Source: Chrysoperla carnea
Taxonomy: Eukaryota > Arthropoda > Insecta > Neuroptera > Chrysopidae
Direction of reading: 5' to 3'
Length of the DNA stretch: 64,000 nt
Assembly: GCF_905475395.1 (NCBI RefSeq)
Contig: NC_058338.1
Location: forward strand, 91,373,435 to 91,437,434
Shown here: positions 48,101-62,100 of the stretch, in pieces
How the letters are laid out: the number at the start of each line of letters is the position of its first letter
Numbering within the stretch: the stretch's first letter is position 1
Position numbers and translations under genes: made by a program
The notes under the pieces: generated by a model
Told to the model about the DNA's origin: nothing
Seen by the model: the letters and a program-made list of their open reading frames with translations, nothing else
Database searches by the model: none

Positions 48101-50151
48101 TTTTGATTGTTATTAAGGGGGCGTCCAGCGTTAAGTAGCAAAACTGCCCCACAATTCCAAATATTGTGTGCTGGGTATGTCTTGATATCCATACCCCACC
48201 GGAGTGGAGATCCAGTGTGCTATACAAGTAGCAAACACCCTTTTTTATGTGATATTGTAAATGTATATAAGTTCATAGTTTTATACAAAAGATTTCAACA
48301 TCTCATTGGTGAGAGGACATATTAAAATACAAAATTTTTATTTTAAATTAAAAATTTTTCAAAAAATTATTTTGCTAAATTGTGCAAATATATTTTCTTA
48401 ATGTAAAATTGATTTAAAAAATGAAAATATTATTTTAGTTTTTCCAGGAAAAATCATAAAGTCTGTTATATACATAATAATAGTATGTTATTTATGGTAT
48501 ATTTATCACTTACCCGAATTTGTTGTTAATCCAGTTGTAATATAATAGCCATTGTGACAAGCTGGTTGTCGAAACTACGCACTCGTTAAGTAAAAAATTT
48601 ATAGCTTCAAATGTTTCAAATCATGATTGGGCATAGGGCCATATTGTCCATTAGGCATATAGCTGCACTAGGTTAAACAAATATGTAGTTCCAGAGTCAT
48701 TTTAAAAAGGAATTTTAGAAAACTATACACGAGTTTTCAATTGAAAATAGTGGAATTAAGTTATGTAAGCGAGGGTTAAGAGCTGACGACAATGGCGTCA
48801 TGAAAATTGTGATAAAGAACCTTTTCTGTAAATCTTATGTAAAAAGCAACAGATATCTCAAAAGACATTGATGGCTTTGCTATGTTCAAAAGGCAATATT
48901 AATGGCTTTGAATCCCTCCCCAGTTCTTAAATCCCTTTTCTGTGTAATTTTTTATACTGCCGTTACCTTTGGGTTCGCCCTGCGGTCCAGCGGGGGGCAT
49001 ATATAGCCTAAATTTTGTTTACTTTGATTTATAATTGTCATCTAGTAGGTATTTTTGGTCGCTGAAAGCAAATCTAATGTCAGATTAACGAATTATTTCA
49101 CGAATTCCGAAAATCGTGCCGTTTTTGGCCAAAAATTTCATTTTTTTTGGTACAAAATCGACAAACTAAGTATTTGTCGTTCAAACTTCGTTCTAGGAGG
49201 TATTTTTGGCTGCTGTTTACGAATCCGATGTTCGATTACACGGATTCTATGATCTTCCGAAAATTGTGCCATTTTTGTACAAAAATTAAAATTATTGGCT
49301 AAAAATGGTACGATTTTTGGAATACGTAAAAGAATTCGTTAATCTGACATCAGAATCGTAATCAGCGACGATAAATATCTGCTTGAAGATAGAAATTTGA
49401 ATTATTTTTAAAGATTTCTAAAGGAAAACCAGTATCCACTCTGTTGGGTCCGAAGCCCTCTATTTCGAAAATGCGAAATAGTCTTACGACTGAGGATAAG
49501 TTGGTTATCGCCTAGGAAATTATCAACCTTTCTGAAATGACTTAGTAAAACCCCGCTTGGCCGCAAACCTAATAGATGAAATTTTATATTCAACGTATAT
49601 TTTGAAAACACGCATGTTCAATACATTTTTATGACAAGTTTATTAAGTTTACGAAAAAATGTATCGAACATAATTTCTTGACTCTTTTATAAAGAATAAT
49701 GTTATAACATAAATTTGCCTCTACCTCTTACCAGTAAAATTTCAATTTCGAACATGTTTCGAACATGTTTAAAATTGCTGGGTCTAATATTTGAATATTG
49801 CATTAATGGATCTAATTTAATTAAATAATGTCCCATTTTCAAAGTCGATCAGTGTATACAAAGAATTAATATAAGATTGATTTTTTTTTTATATAGAAAA
49901 TAATAAGCGTTATAACTTCTGGTGTGTGAAAACCCTTCTAAAATTATTAATTATTATATAATATATTTTAAAATGTGGAACTTCCAATTATTTTTAAGGA
50001 TTATTTTTTTTTTGCAATATAAGGTAATAGCGAATTTGTTTTCTATTTTTTTTTGCAGTAAAATGTAATAAAAGAGTTTTTTTAATTAATATTTGCAACA
50101 TAATTTTTTTGTATATAATGACTATATAAAATGAGAAATAGGTATAAATAA
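45145..50151. other. Gene-poor stretch downstream of UBR3
   Basis: No gene is supported. The 128-codon frame at 47624-48010 lies in a sequence type I associate with non-coding dispersed repeats (GCCATCTTGAATTTT, GATTCAGCAACCTCGAAAA). A dinucleotide-like AT tract is at about 47390-47455. The 3' UTR of UBR3 lies just left of 50152. Confidence 0.35.
49020..49400. repeat. Direct and inverted repeat cluster
   Basis: GGTATTTTTGGTCGCTGAAAG, GGTATTTTTGGCTGCTG and the inverted CAGCGACGATAAATATC mark three related pieces; AATCTAATGTCAGATTAACG also recurs inverted as CGTTAATCTGACATCAGA. It is a decayed foldback-like repeat without coding sequence. Confidence 0.45.
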
Positions 50152-53100
50152 TCACAGTGCGTCTCTATGCCAAACCCATGTTTTTTTAGTATGATCAAAA
50201 CGATGTGTCAGCCATTGTTGCTCCAATAGTTGATATCGATCCTGACTTAAATGTAGTGGTTTACCACGCCTATGAGACAAACAAAAAAAGCACTCGTTGT
50301 AAAATAATAAATATTAAAGGTGTTTTTAATCAAGGGTTTATGTCCCCAATCTGCATTTAATATTAAAGTCAAAATCGATTATATACCGATATCGCTTGAA
50401 ATGAAGGACCCTGACTGAATCCGAATGTGAAATTATTCATTGTAAATAGTGGGATAAATCTGCCGGTTTTTTATATTGAATTCGAAAATTTTGTCCAAAT
50501 GGCTATTTTTTTTTTGCAATAGAGTTCTTTTGTTGTAAAAAAAATAGAAAAGGATTTTGCCGGTTCCGGAACGATCCACGCGACCTTCTGCACGCGGTTT
50601 TTATCTTTATATTGTTTTCTTTGGTGACGTTTTCTTGGATATCTCTGCTTCTATTGATCGTATTGAAAAAAGATTTGTTTGTTAAGAATTTTTGCATCGA
50701 CCTTGCTTTTTATCGAACCCTGGACATAGCATAATAACCTCAAAATCTCAAGAAAACCGCAGTAATCTCATATTTTCAACTTTCTCTGATAACTTTTCGA
50801 AAAATGAAGGAATTGAATTGAAACTTTGGAAAGAGTTTTAACTTATGATAATAAAAAATGGTGGTTTTAGTCCGATACATAAGCTCAATGTTGAGAAAAA
50901 CGAATATTTCTGAAAAATTTCAACAGCTCGTACAGTTCACGCAAATCATCATATTTTAATTTCTTTTTTTTTTTTTAAATTGCAGGTTTTTTAATGTAAT
51001 TTCGAATAGTGCCAGCGGTTTTTTTTTCAAAACTTTTTCTGTATTTTTTACAACGGAAGACACCTTTAAAAAAATTAATCTTTTTAAAAAATTTACCGAA
51101 TTTATTATCAAAATCTATGCATACCGTGTACGGAATTGGTTTCGCTTTAACCAACTGAGCGACTGTTCATTTTTAAAGTTGGTTAAATATGTAACAATTT
51201 GAGGCCAGAACGATTTTTATTTTGGTCAATTTTTAAAGTTACACATTTACTCATCCACAAATAAAATGTCAGACGAAGAAGACGTCTGATATTTCTGATA
51301 TTTCAAAAGAAGACGTCTTGAACCAACCAGATCCATCAAAGAGGAAAAAGTTTGTTTCAAATAAATACATTCTCAAAATTGAAGTCAGATTTTCAGATAT
51401 TTTTCATCGATGTATTTAGGGGCCATTCATTAATTACGTGAGCATAATTTTGATGATTTTTGTTTATTTTCTTTTGTAAGGAACAATTTTACGAATTTCT
51501 ATATAAAATGTAGTTAACACAAATACGAATTACCAGTCATTATTATGTTACTCTTTCTCTAAGTCATTATTTCCAACCCGACTTTTTTTTCTATTATGTC
51601 TTTTGACGATCGAGCTTTCATTTTTCCTCAAAGAAGAAAAATTTTTTAGTGAAAGAGTCACCAAATTAGCTCCCAACTTCGTAAAATATATTAATTTTAG
51701 GCGTCATATTAATTTTCACTTTTAATACTGAAAGCGGAACCAAAATAAATGAAATAAAAATAAAATTAGACTTACTTTAAATCACGATCTTCTTCCTCAA
51801 AATCATCTAAATATAATGAACCCCAAAGACATGCACGTCGTCCGCGTATAACAATAATGTATGTGGATGTGACCACTAAATAAATACCAGTACCACCGCC
51901 ACAATCAATGCTGTGCTGTACAGCTTCACATACATTCTGTGTTTTACAACAACCTTGTTTTAAACATACAACTGTACCACATAATAAACATACACTTGTC
52001 TCTTGTGGAACGGAATGACATTGACTGCACTGTCTCTCATGATAATACTGTAACAAAAAAAATTCAATTAGTTCATCGAAATTAGTCGAAGAATTTAAAA
52101 AAGAGAACTATTAAAGATATCGAAATGCGACTTTTAGTTCTTTTATAGGGAAATGAATCAATAAAAATTGTTTCTATTCTAGAAACTTCTTCAAATAAAT
52201 TAATGAAATGGCTAATTTAAAAACAAATAGGTTTCTTTCGTTGTAAAAAACACAGCAAAATAATTTTCCGGTTCCAGAACGATCCGCACGACCTTGTGTA
52301 CGTGATTTTTATCTCTACATTGTTTTCTTTGGTGATGCTTTATTGAATTGTTTGTTAAGAATTTTTGCATCGACATTGCTTGCTATCGAACCCTGAACAA
52401 AGCAAAATAACGTCAAAATCTCAAGAAAACCGCAGTAACCTCATATCTTCAACTTTATCTGATAACTTTTCGAAAAATAAAGAAATTGAGTTGAAAATCC
52501 GGAAAAAGATGTAACTTATGATCATAAAAGGGTGTTAAATTTTAGCCCGGCATATAACCTCAATTTTGAGAAAAACGAAAAAAATTTCAAAAAATTTCGA
52601 CAGCTCGTATAGAAAATCATCGGATTTTAACTTTTTTTTTAAAATTGTGTATCGGACTTAATTTAACCACCCTTTGATTATAGGTTACATCTTTTTCCAG
52701 GATTACAACTCAATTCCTGCATTTTTCGAAAGGTTATCCGATAAAGTTGAAAATATGAGGTTACTGCAATTTTCTTGAGATTTTGAGGTTATTTTGCTAT
52801 GTTCAGAGTTCGATAGCAAGCAAGGTCGATGCAAAAATTTAATCTATAATTTAACAAACAATTATTTTTTTTATTCGTCTTAGACCAATCAATAGAAGCG
52901 GAATTTTTAAGAAAGCGGCACCAAAGAAAACATTGTAGAGATAAAACCGCGTGCGGTTCGTTCCAGAACCGGAATACTCTTCTTCTGTAATTTTTACAAC
53001 GAAAGAAACATATATCAAACAAAATTAACCATTTCCCAAAATTTACCGAATTTATTATCAAAATCCGGTAGATTTATCCAACTAATATAGTATGGTCGAC

Positions 53101-56100
53101 AAGCACCATTTTGTGACGAACCTGATTTAGTCTTGGAAAATTATGATCAAAGTATCATTTGATTCGGAATTATGCTTAGAAACTTTTTGGACACAAATGA
53201 AGAGGTTGCGGTTAAAACCTCCCCTTTTTTGTTATTAAACTGTTTATAACTTTTGTAAGTTTTACCACAACCTCTTCAAACTTTATCATAGTTTTACGAG
53301 AATTAAATCAGGTTCGCCTCAAAATGATGTTTGTATACTAAACTAATCGTGCATTTTTATCCTATAAAAGTTAAAAAAAAAACTGTGAACTTACCGTAAA
53401 TATTTTTTCATATTCTTTAGGTAAACGTAATAGTCGTGGTGGATGCCAAATAACATGCTGATCTATTAAAAAGTTTCTTGCTGCAATTTGACTACGTGCT
53501 ACAAATGCTGAGAATTGATTACACCATAGACGTGGCGTTTCCAATCGTATTTCTGGACTTGCCCAATTCAATGCAACTGCCGCATTAAAACAATTCCAAT
53601 CCATACCTTCTGTTACTAATTCTAAATAATATACAAGCCGAACGAATTCACTTTGCGGTGATCGTACTTCGGGCAATGATTGCTGATATAAGTGATATTT
53701 TAACAAAGCTGCAATTCGTAAAAATGGTAGACATAATTTTTGTACCTGAAAAGTAAAAAAAATACATTTTTAAAGATATTTAAAAAAAAAATTTTTCTTA
53801 CTATTCTATTTGCTTTAATCTAGATTCATGTCATAGAATTTTAGTTTTATGAGCTCTGTTTTTGATAAAGAGAGCTGTGTGTCGCGTAGATTGTCTTAGA
53901 ATCGAACCAAAGACTTCTAGATCTTTGTTTTAGAACTGCATTTTTAGAGAGATGTGGGCTGAGTACAGTTCTAAAGTCCAAAGTTTTAGCTAAGATTTTC
54001 TAAAGCTCTTTTTTTGAGTTATCAGATTTCTTTAGACATAGCTGTAAATAAATCAAGTTCTATGTACTAGGTAAATTACTTTTAATTTTTGCTATGGAAT
54101 TAACTAGACAAATTGATAATTTAATAGTGTTATGTATTCAAATATTTCAATAAGCTTGTAATAATTTTGAGTATAGACCGATATAACGAAAAATTTAATA
54201 ATTCGAATTTTTGGTGTGGAAATTGGTGTATGGGTATACAAAAAATATTCTAAGCAATTTTTTTTAAATAATTTTTTTCGATATCTCTAACCATCTCTGG
54301 CGCTATGCAAAATATTAAGAATCGACCCTATTTGTCAAATTGTAAAAGGCTGAGTTTAAAGTTCAGATTTCGGTTAAGTATCTTAAAAAAGGTGACCCTT
54401 CACCTTGTATGACTGTCCAAAATTTCAAATCAATATTCCTATAAATAACGAAAATGTAAGGGTGTTTTCATCTTAAATGCTACACACTGTTATAATATAC
54501 TATAAATATGAACATACCTGTATTTCTAATGACTGAATATTGAATTTAACAGCACCAGTACTACATGAAGACGTTGTACTCTGTGAACTACTTCCACAAT
54601 TCTCATCTTCGATATACAATTCACTTGTATTAAATGATTCAATCACTGAATACAGTGTATCATACAATGATATATTATTGTTAGCTGCTGTTGATGAAGA
54701 AGATGATGATGCTGGTGAATGCATTGATGATGAAGAGGACGCTGTTGCAGACGAACACGTTGCATAATGATTTGGTTGATGATGAATGGTTGATGTTGAT
54801 GGTTTTTCAGCTGGTTGTAAAGCTTTACATTCGTTTACATGTGATTCAAATGTTTTAGCACGACATTTATTAATAACATGTTGACGTTCACGATTTGTCA
54901 TTGAACATGTCAATTGAGCAACTACTTGATAATATAATAAATTATATAATGTTTTTACTACACTAGAAAAATAAGCTGGAACCAAAGAAAAAAATTTATG
55001 ATTATTTTTAGAAAAGTGTTTAAATAATAATTTTAATAGAGGAATTTTTACATTTTTTTTTTGCGTAATATGGCCAATTCGACATCAGGATTATCCCCTA
55101 TTAAACGATTTATACGTAACATAAATGGGGATCCGGGATTGAGTAACTAACACGTAGATCAACGGGGTGTTCCATGAGTAATGGACACCCTTGTTGGATC
55201 AGGTAGAAAATAAAATTCTATAACGAAAAGTTCTCTTTCATTTTTTGGTCCGATGCACTTACACCCACCATTTCCTATACTTACACCCACCCCTTCCTAC
55301 TCATTCTCGCAGTTTCTTACTATTTTAGCCTCCCCCCACTGTCTTTTCGCTGTAGCGCGCTTCTGATTGGCTGCTTATTTTAATTAATATCTAATTGTTC
55401 GTGGAGACTTTTCATCTTAGAATTTTATAGAATTTAAAAAAGTATTAATAACTCTGAATAACTCTGAATTAGATTAGTCCGAAAACGTTGAGAAATTCAA
55501 AGTACCTAAGACTTTTTCAGAATTTCTTATTCTTTCTTCAAATATTTTTTCCACCAGGGATAACAAGGTTCTACCTGATACAACAAGGGCGTTCGTTACT
55601 TCTGGGACACTCTGTATATACCAAGAGTGGTCATGAAAATCGACTTTTAAAATTCCCTGGATAGTTCAGATATGCCAGTATATTTTATCATACTTTTCTT
55701 AGATTTTTCATAAATTCAGGCAGGTTAAAGCCACACTGGTACAATTTTTGGCCAAAAGTACGTCAAATGGCCAAGATTTTTTATGATTTAATCAATAAAC
55801 TAAAAAAAAAAACTGTCAACAAAAATTTGTATCACAGTTTTAGACGAATATTTTCTAAAAATTGTATGAAATCCATTAGAGAAATTGGCCTTTCTTGTTG
55901 TGTTTAGATGTTTTTTTAGAAAATATGGATCTAATTATTAAATGAATCCGATTCACGTTTTTTTTTTTTTTTTTTTTTTTTGATCAAAAATACTAATTTT
56001 ACCAAGTTTTATCGAAATTGGACACAAAAAATTCGTATGGCCTTTGTAATTTTTTATAAAAGATAGCAACGTCATCAAAAAGTTAATTTACAATCGGTAG

Positions 56101-59100
56101 GATTTTAGATATTTATTTTGTGTTTGAAATTAGGTAGGAATGAAAGATGTCTGAGAGCGGTTGTGAAAATCCGCAAAAGTTGTAAAAATTGTTAAATTTA
56201 AAATCATTTTAAGATAATTTTTATAAAATTAATTTTCGGATTTACGAAAAAATATACCGAAAAAAATTTATGTAATAGTGTCCCATTTTTAAACGTAAAG
56301 ACTAAAAACTTCAGAACCCAACCAAGTCCTCTGTAAATTTTCGGTCTATTTTTCCCGATTACTTTAATTTTCATGCTCTTTTAGCAATATAAATTGTAAT
56401 TTTCAGAAAGTTTTACCTTTGCTAACACTGTCCCAGATATTAATCTAATAATTAAATAAAACGCATTTAAATTATTTGAGTGTGGTTGTAATTTTAATAT
56501 GATTTAGTTTTATAGCTAAAGAGAGTAATTTTAATTTGCCAGTCAGAAATTTGGTTGCTTTACTAGCGAAAATTCATCGTTAATTAAAGCAACCGCTCTC
56601 AGATGCAAGACATATTTTATTCCTTCCTAATTTCAATAAAGAAAGAAATATCCGAAATTCAGCCATTCTAAAATAAACTCTCGAAAAAGTTTCCAGCTCC
56701 CGTACTACTTGACTACTTTGACTACTCCCGTAGTCAATATTCTAGGATAATTCCCATTTTTGAGATTTCTGACTATTTTGGTACTTTTTCTGCACCTTTT
56801 TTGAAAACAACCCTTCATTTGTAGACATGGGATGCCTCTGGTGGGTAGGTTCCAATATAAGCAAATGAGGAATTTTGTCGAAGTCTGGAGCCAAGTTTTT
56901 GTTAATTACAATTCTAACAGGATTATTTGGTCGTGAAAATCGTTTAATATTTAATTTCGAGGATTAAACTTACCTTGATCTAAGTGAAGAGGTAACAATA
57001 AAATAAATTGAATTAACAATGCTGAAGGATCTTTAAGTAACAATGGTACTTCACGTTCAATTGTTGTAAGTGCCATCGGTGAGGTAGTGGGTGATCCTTG
57101 TACACCAGTTATTTGTGTCCATATTTGCCATGTTGGCCATTGAGCTAAGACACGTGCATGTACAGCCAATACATGTAACAATGGTACAATACAATCACGT
57201 TTTGGCATTAACGATAATGTTGGATGTGTATTATTATTATTTGTTGTAGTGTCCGTACACAATGAACCGCCACGTTGTATTAATTCGATTTCTAAATTTG
57301 TTCGTGCTATTGATGTAACAAATAAAAATAAACTTTGATGCATTGGTGGTGCCACCTTTTGTTTGAATTTTAAATGTGTACTATTTGTCATATCTTCCAT
57401 TGATTTACCCATTGCTTCGGCTAAATTTGATGTACTCTAGAAAAAACAAAACAATTATTCGGATTAAATGCAAAATGATGCGTTTTGTCGATCCAGTTTT
57501 AAAAGCAGATTTTGTACTTACCGTAGGTTTTTGATTTTCTTTTAAGAAATTTGTTAATTCTGATAAAATACCATCCATCGTTCCAGGTCTAGATCGCACA
57601 ATTGCTGTACATTCTCCTAATTGTGGTGATAATGGTAATACAGAATTTGCTAATTGTCTACACAACGGGCACAAATATTCACCCCTAAAACAAAAAAAAT
57701 TACGATATTTTAAATTCAATACAAAATAATTCATAATTTCACAAAATCGAATTATTCAAAAAGTATGATATTTCAAAGTTACAAATAATCTTTAATTGCA
57801 AAAAAAATTTACTCTATGTAAAAAGTAACACAAACTCCCAGTAATACAAACAGCTATATCTCGAACACAAAAGATTGGATCTGAATGAAATATACAGGCA
57901 GTTGACATATGTTTAAAACTCGATAAATATATTTAATCGAGGAAAATGCTTCAAACGAAAAATATTAGTTTCAAAAGGAAACATCTTATACCGGCATCGA
58001 ATTCCATCTAAGTTTTCAGGTTCAATTAAAACCTCACTCTAATTCATAACTGACAAACATAAGATGAATGCTTTAAATTAGAAATTGTTCTTTATAAATA
58101 CGCAAACATTTTTTTTAAACCGAATAGTTTAGACTGTAATTTTTTCGAAGTGTGCCTAGATTTCGCAGAAACAATTATATGAAATAAAAATTATGATACG
58201 ACAAAACAATTTTGGGTAAAAATTTTCACTCCGCCTTTGCCTAAACTGTACGATTTGCGGAAAAATATTTCGAATAAAAATGTTACTTTTTTTAATCAAT
58301 AACAACTTTCTAATTTCAAGTGTTCATATATCGATTATCAGTTATGGAGTAGAGTGAACTTTTCATTGAGATTGAAAACCTAGGTCAGTTTAATATCTGT
58401 GAAAGATGTGCGCCTACACACCCAACATTTTTCGTTTGAAGCATTTTTATCGATAAAAGTTATTTTAAGAGTTTCAAGCATATGTCAACTTAAAAAAGAA
58501 GAAGACACTCTGTATATGATCCGATAGCTTGTTCTAGTTTTTGAATCAATATCTCAAACATTTTTCATCCCTTAATATTTTATGCGCAAGGCTGAAATTG
58601 AGTATGTGCAGTCGAAAGTTTGTTTATTTCTCTTTAAAATGCGCTTATATTGATCCTTATACTTCTTAGACCGAGTTATTTTCCGACAAACAAAATAGTC
58701 GATATACCTGTTTGAAATTTCGAGAAAATTTAAAACTTGCGTTTTTTTACGGGGTTGTATATCTGCTCAAAATATCGTTTCCAAAGGTCTTGAATAATTG
58801 GGATTTTGAAAAAATATATATAACAAAACTGTTTTTATTTTTTCATGATAATTTTAAAGTTACAGGCAGTTTAAAAGAACTTTTCAATAGAGAAACGAAA
58901 ACGCCTGACAAAAAAAAAATGTTTCTAAAAGATCGTGTAACGTCATAATGTAAATTAATAATTGCAGTGTATACTATTCAATTAACATTACTACGCCACA
59001 ACGATGTTATACGAACGTTTTTTTTTTGTAGGGCTTTTTCGTTTCTCTTTCGAAAAGTTCTTTTAAAACTGCCTGTAACTGTAAAATTATCATGAGAAGA

Positions 59101-62100
59101 AAAATGAAAACAGTTATAAAACTTATATATGATCTTTCCATTTTTTTCAAAAAAAAATTTGGTTCATATTCCCAATAACAAATAGAAAAAATTTTATCAA
59201 CAAAATTTACCTATCAACAGCCAAAGTTTGATTCCTATGTTGACTACGCAATGATTGTAAATATGATTTTAAACAATCTAAATGTAAATGATGACCACAA
59301 GTTTGGACATGAACACCACCTTCCCATCCAAGATTTACAGATAGAAGCCATGATTGCTGTAAAAAAAAAAAAAGAAATTAAAATATCGTAAAATTTTAGA
59401 ATATTTAAATTTTTACTTACACTATCAAAATGTCTATCTAATTCTTCAACACGTCGATCAAATTCACTTGCTAGAATGTCATCACGATGAAATGTTTGTC
59501 GTTCTTCCTCTGAAGTTGGTAAAACTACTCGTTCTGGATCTCGCCTTCTATGTGCTGTTACACTGGTAGACTGTGGATGAAAATTCAAGAAATTTAATCG
59601 AAATATAAACAAGAATGTGTCTAGAATCTAAAATTAGACGTCTCCCGTGTCCTCTTTGAGTTCAATCCGCATTCTAGAGGCAGGTATACAGTAAAAATGA
59701 ACAAAAATTATCGGATTTGAATATAATACACCTTTCTGGTAGTTTCTGGTGGTTTTTAATTGAATTTCTGCACCGACCTTGCTTGCTATTGAACCTTAAA
59801 CACAGCAAAATAATCTCAAAATTTCATGAAAACCGCAGTAACCTCATATTTTCAACTTTCTCTGATAATTTTTCGAAAAATGAAGGAGTTGAGCTGAAAC
59901 TCTGGAAACAGATCATAAGCAAGTGTGCTCGTTCAGTTCAGGCAATTTTATTCGTATTTAGCTTTTTTTTTTAAATTGCAGATGTTTTTTAAGCACTTTT
60001 GGATAGTATGCACAATTTTTTTTGCAAAACCAGACTATGAGCCGAAACATTATAAAACAAAAACAAAATTGAGGATAAGTATCGTACAAAATTTACCACC
60101 ATTTTTTAAGATCATAAGTTACACCTTCTTCCAGAATTTCAACTCAATTCTTTCATTTTTCGAAAAATTTTCAGAGAAAACTGAAAATATAGCGTTACTG
60201 TGATTTTCTTGAGATTTTGAGATTATTTTGCTATGTTCAGGGTTCGATAATAGGCTAGGGCGATGCAGAAATTTATAACAATTCTTTTTTTTGTTCGCCT
60301 CAATCCGATCAAAATTTGCCGAATTTACTATCAAAATACTACTAATAGATTTACCCAACTAGTATGTGAAAACTGAATTAGGTTAAGGACTCACCTGGAC
60401 TAAAACTACTAATCCCATAGGTTCATCTTCTGTACTAGGTGTCGTTTGATTACATATAACACAGTCATACTCTTGTCGGGAACTTTCTTTTTCTTGCCAA
60501 TCCATTCCCGATGTATTACCTTCAGCGGCTTCTTTCGTTTTCTCTAAAAATTGATTTTGTTTCGATGCAAATTCCGCTAATAATTTCTGTTGTCGTTCTC
60601 TCGCTCGTATACGCCGTTGCTCTCGTTCTAAATCCTCTTTTTGTCGTTGTTCCTCTTCGCGCACTTGTTGCTTTGGCCATAAACGATTACGTGTCTCTTT
60701 TATACTTTCCCTACATAAACTATCTAAAGCTGCAATTTTATTTAGAAGATTACCAACAAAAAATGGACCATCGCCGATACGATTCTCATTTGCGTTCGAA
60801 GTCGTTGTTGTGTTGGTTTCTTCTTCTAGGTTATAGCTGTCTGGTATCCCCGATAATTGGGAATGAAGTTTTAATAATAGCGAAATAATATTTTCATTGA
60901 CTTTAACTGTTAGTGGATTGGGAGATCCTTCTACTTGCCGCCTTTTTGGAGTATGATATTGTTTGCGAGGTATTGACGATGTTGTTGGAATTGCTAATTC
61001 ATGACTAGTTGACGGCTGTTCTGAAGGTAGGATTGCGACTTGCTGTTGACCACCATCTCCACTTGTACCTGGAATACATAAAAATTAATTTAAAAGAAAT
61101 TCCCCTTAAAAATTGGAGAGTTCTTCAGGAAACCTGGTGCTTTCAATAGAAAAGAGATCATCTGAACATATTCACAGGATTATGAGGATATTAATACAGT
61201 GAAACTTGAAGTAGAACCTGGATAAGTGAGAAAATTCTATAACTGGAACTCATGCTGAGGTTCAAATACTTTGGCAATGAATTACCTTCCGTTAGTGGGC
61301 CGAAGCAAACCTCCATATCTGGGATTCGTTCTTTCGACTTTATCGTCATATTACCTCTATAACTGAGGCAGCGAGATAATTTTATATGTATCAACCTCTG
61401 TAACTGACAATTGAGATAACATCGTTTTGTTTGTATACTTACTTATTCTTATTCTAACGGCAAATTCCACACTTAACTCATTTTGAGCCTCAATGACCTT
61501 CAGTTTTAGTTTTCCTTTACTATCATACGGATGTTTATTTGAAAAATGCCGAAACGAAGGCACAAATCGTTATCAACACGTGAAAAATTGAAGTTAATGT
61601 CGAATTTAATGTGCCAAAATCTACTCTTTGTAGAATAATTCAGAATAAAGATAAAATTCAATCACAATGTCCTGAAGGACAAAGCAAACTAAAACGTGTA
61701 CGTTTATCAGAATATCCTGATCTTAAACAGTGTTTGCTAACATGGGTCAAACAATACCTCTATAAGTTAGACAAATTTGCAGGTACATTGATGTCTCACT
61801 TAACCAAGTTTCACTGTATATAACAGAGCTCTAGAAGTAAAAAGATAACACTTGATTATTGTACCTGGTTCTGAAATAAATTCCATAATTGTATCAACAG
61901 TGGCAACAGACATATCTTCGGGGACGGCAAGAGCTAACTCCGTGTTTGGAGTAGTTATGGCTGGTGGCAATGCTAATATTGTTGGACTATCTTCATCTTC
62001 ATCCATGGCAGCAGGTGCTACACTTTGTTCAGGAACTACAGAACGATCCGGATTTAAAGCAATCGCATTTGGACTTGTGATTGCTACAATGTAATCCGAT

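Noticed and set aside
54540-54767. Plus-strand Glu/Asp-rich frame
   Set aside because: Antisense of the Ser-rich insert in the UBR3 exon 54518-54975.
59925-60203. 92-codon plus-strand frame
   Set aside because: Falls inside the foldback repeat in the UBR3 intron; no domain and AT-driven composition.
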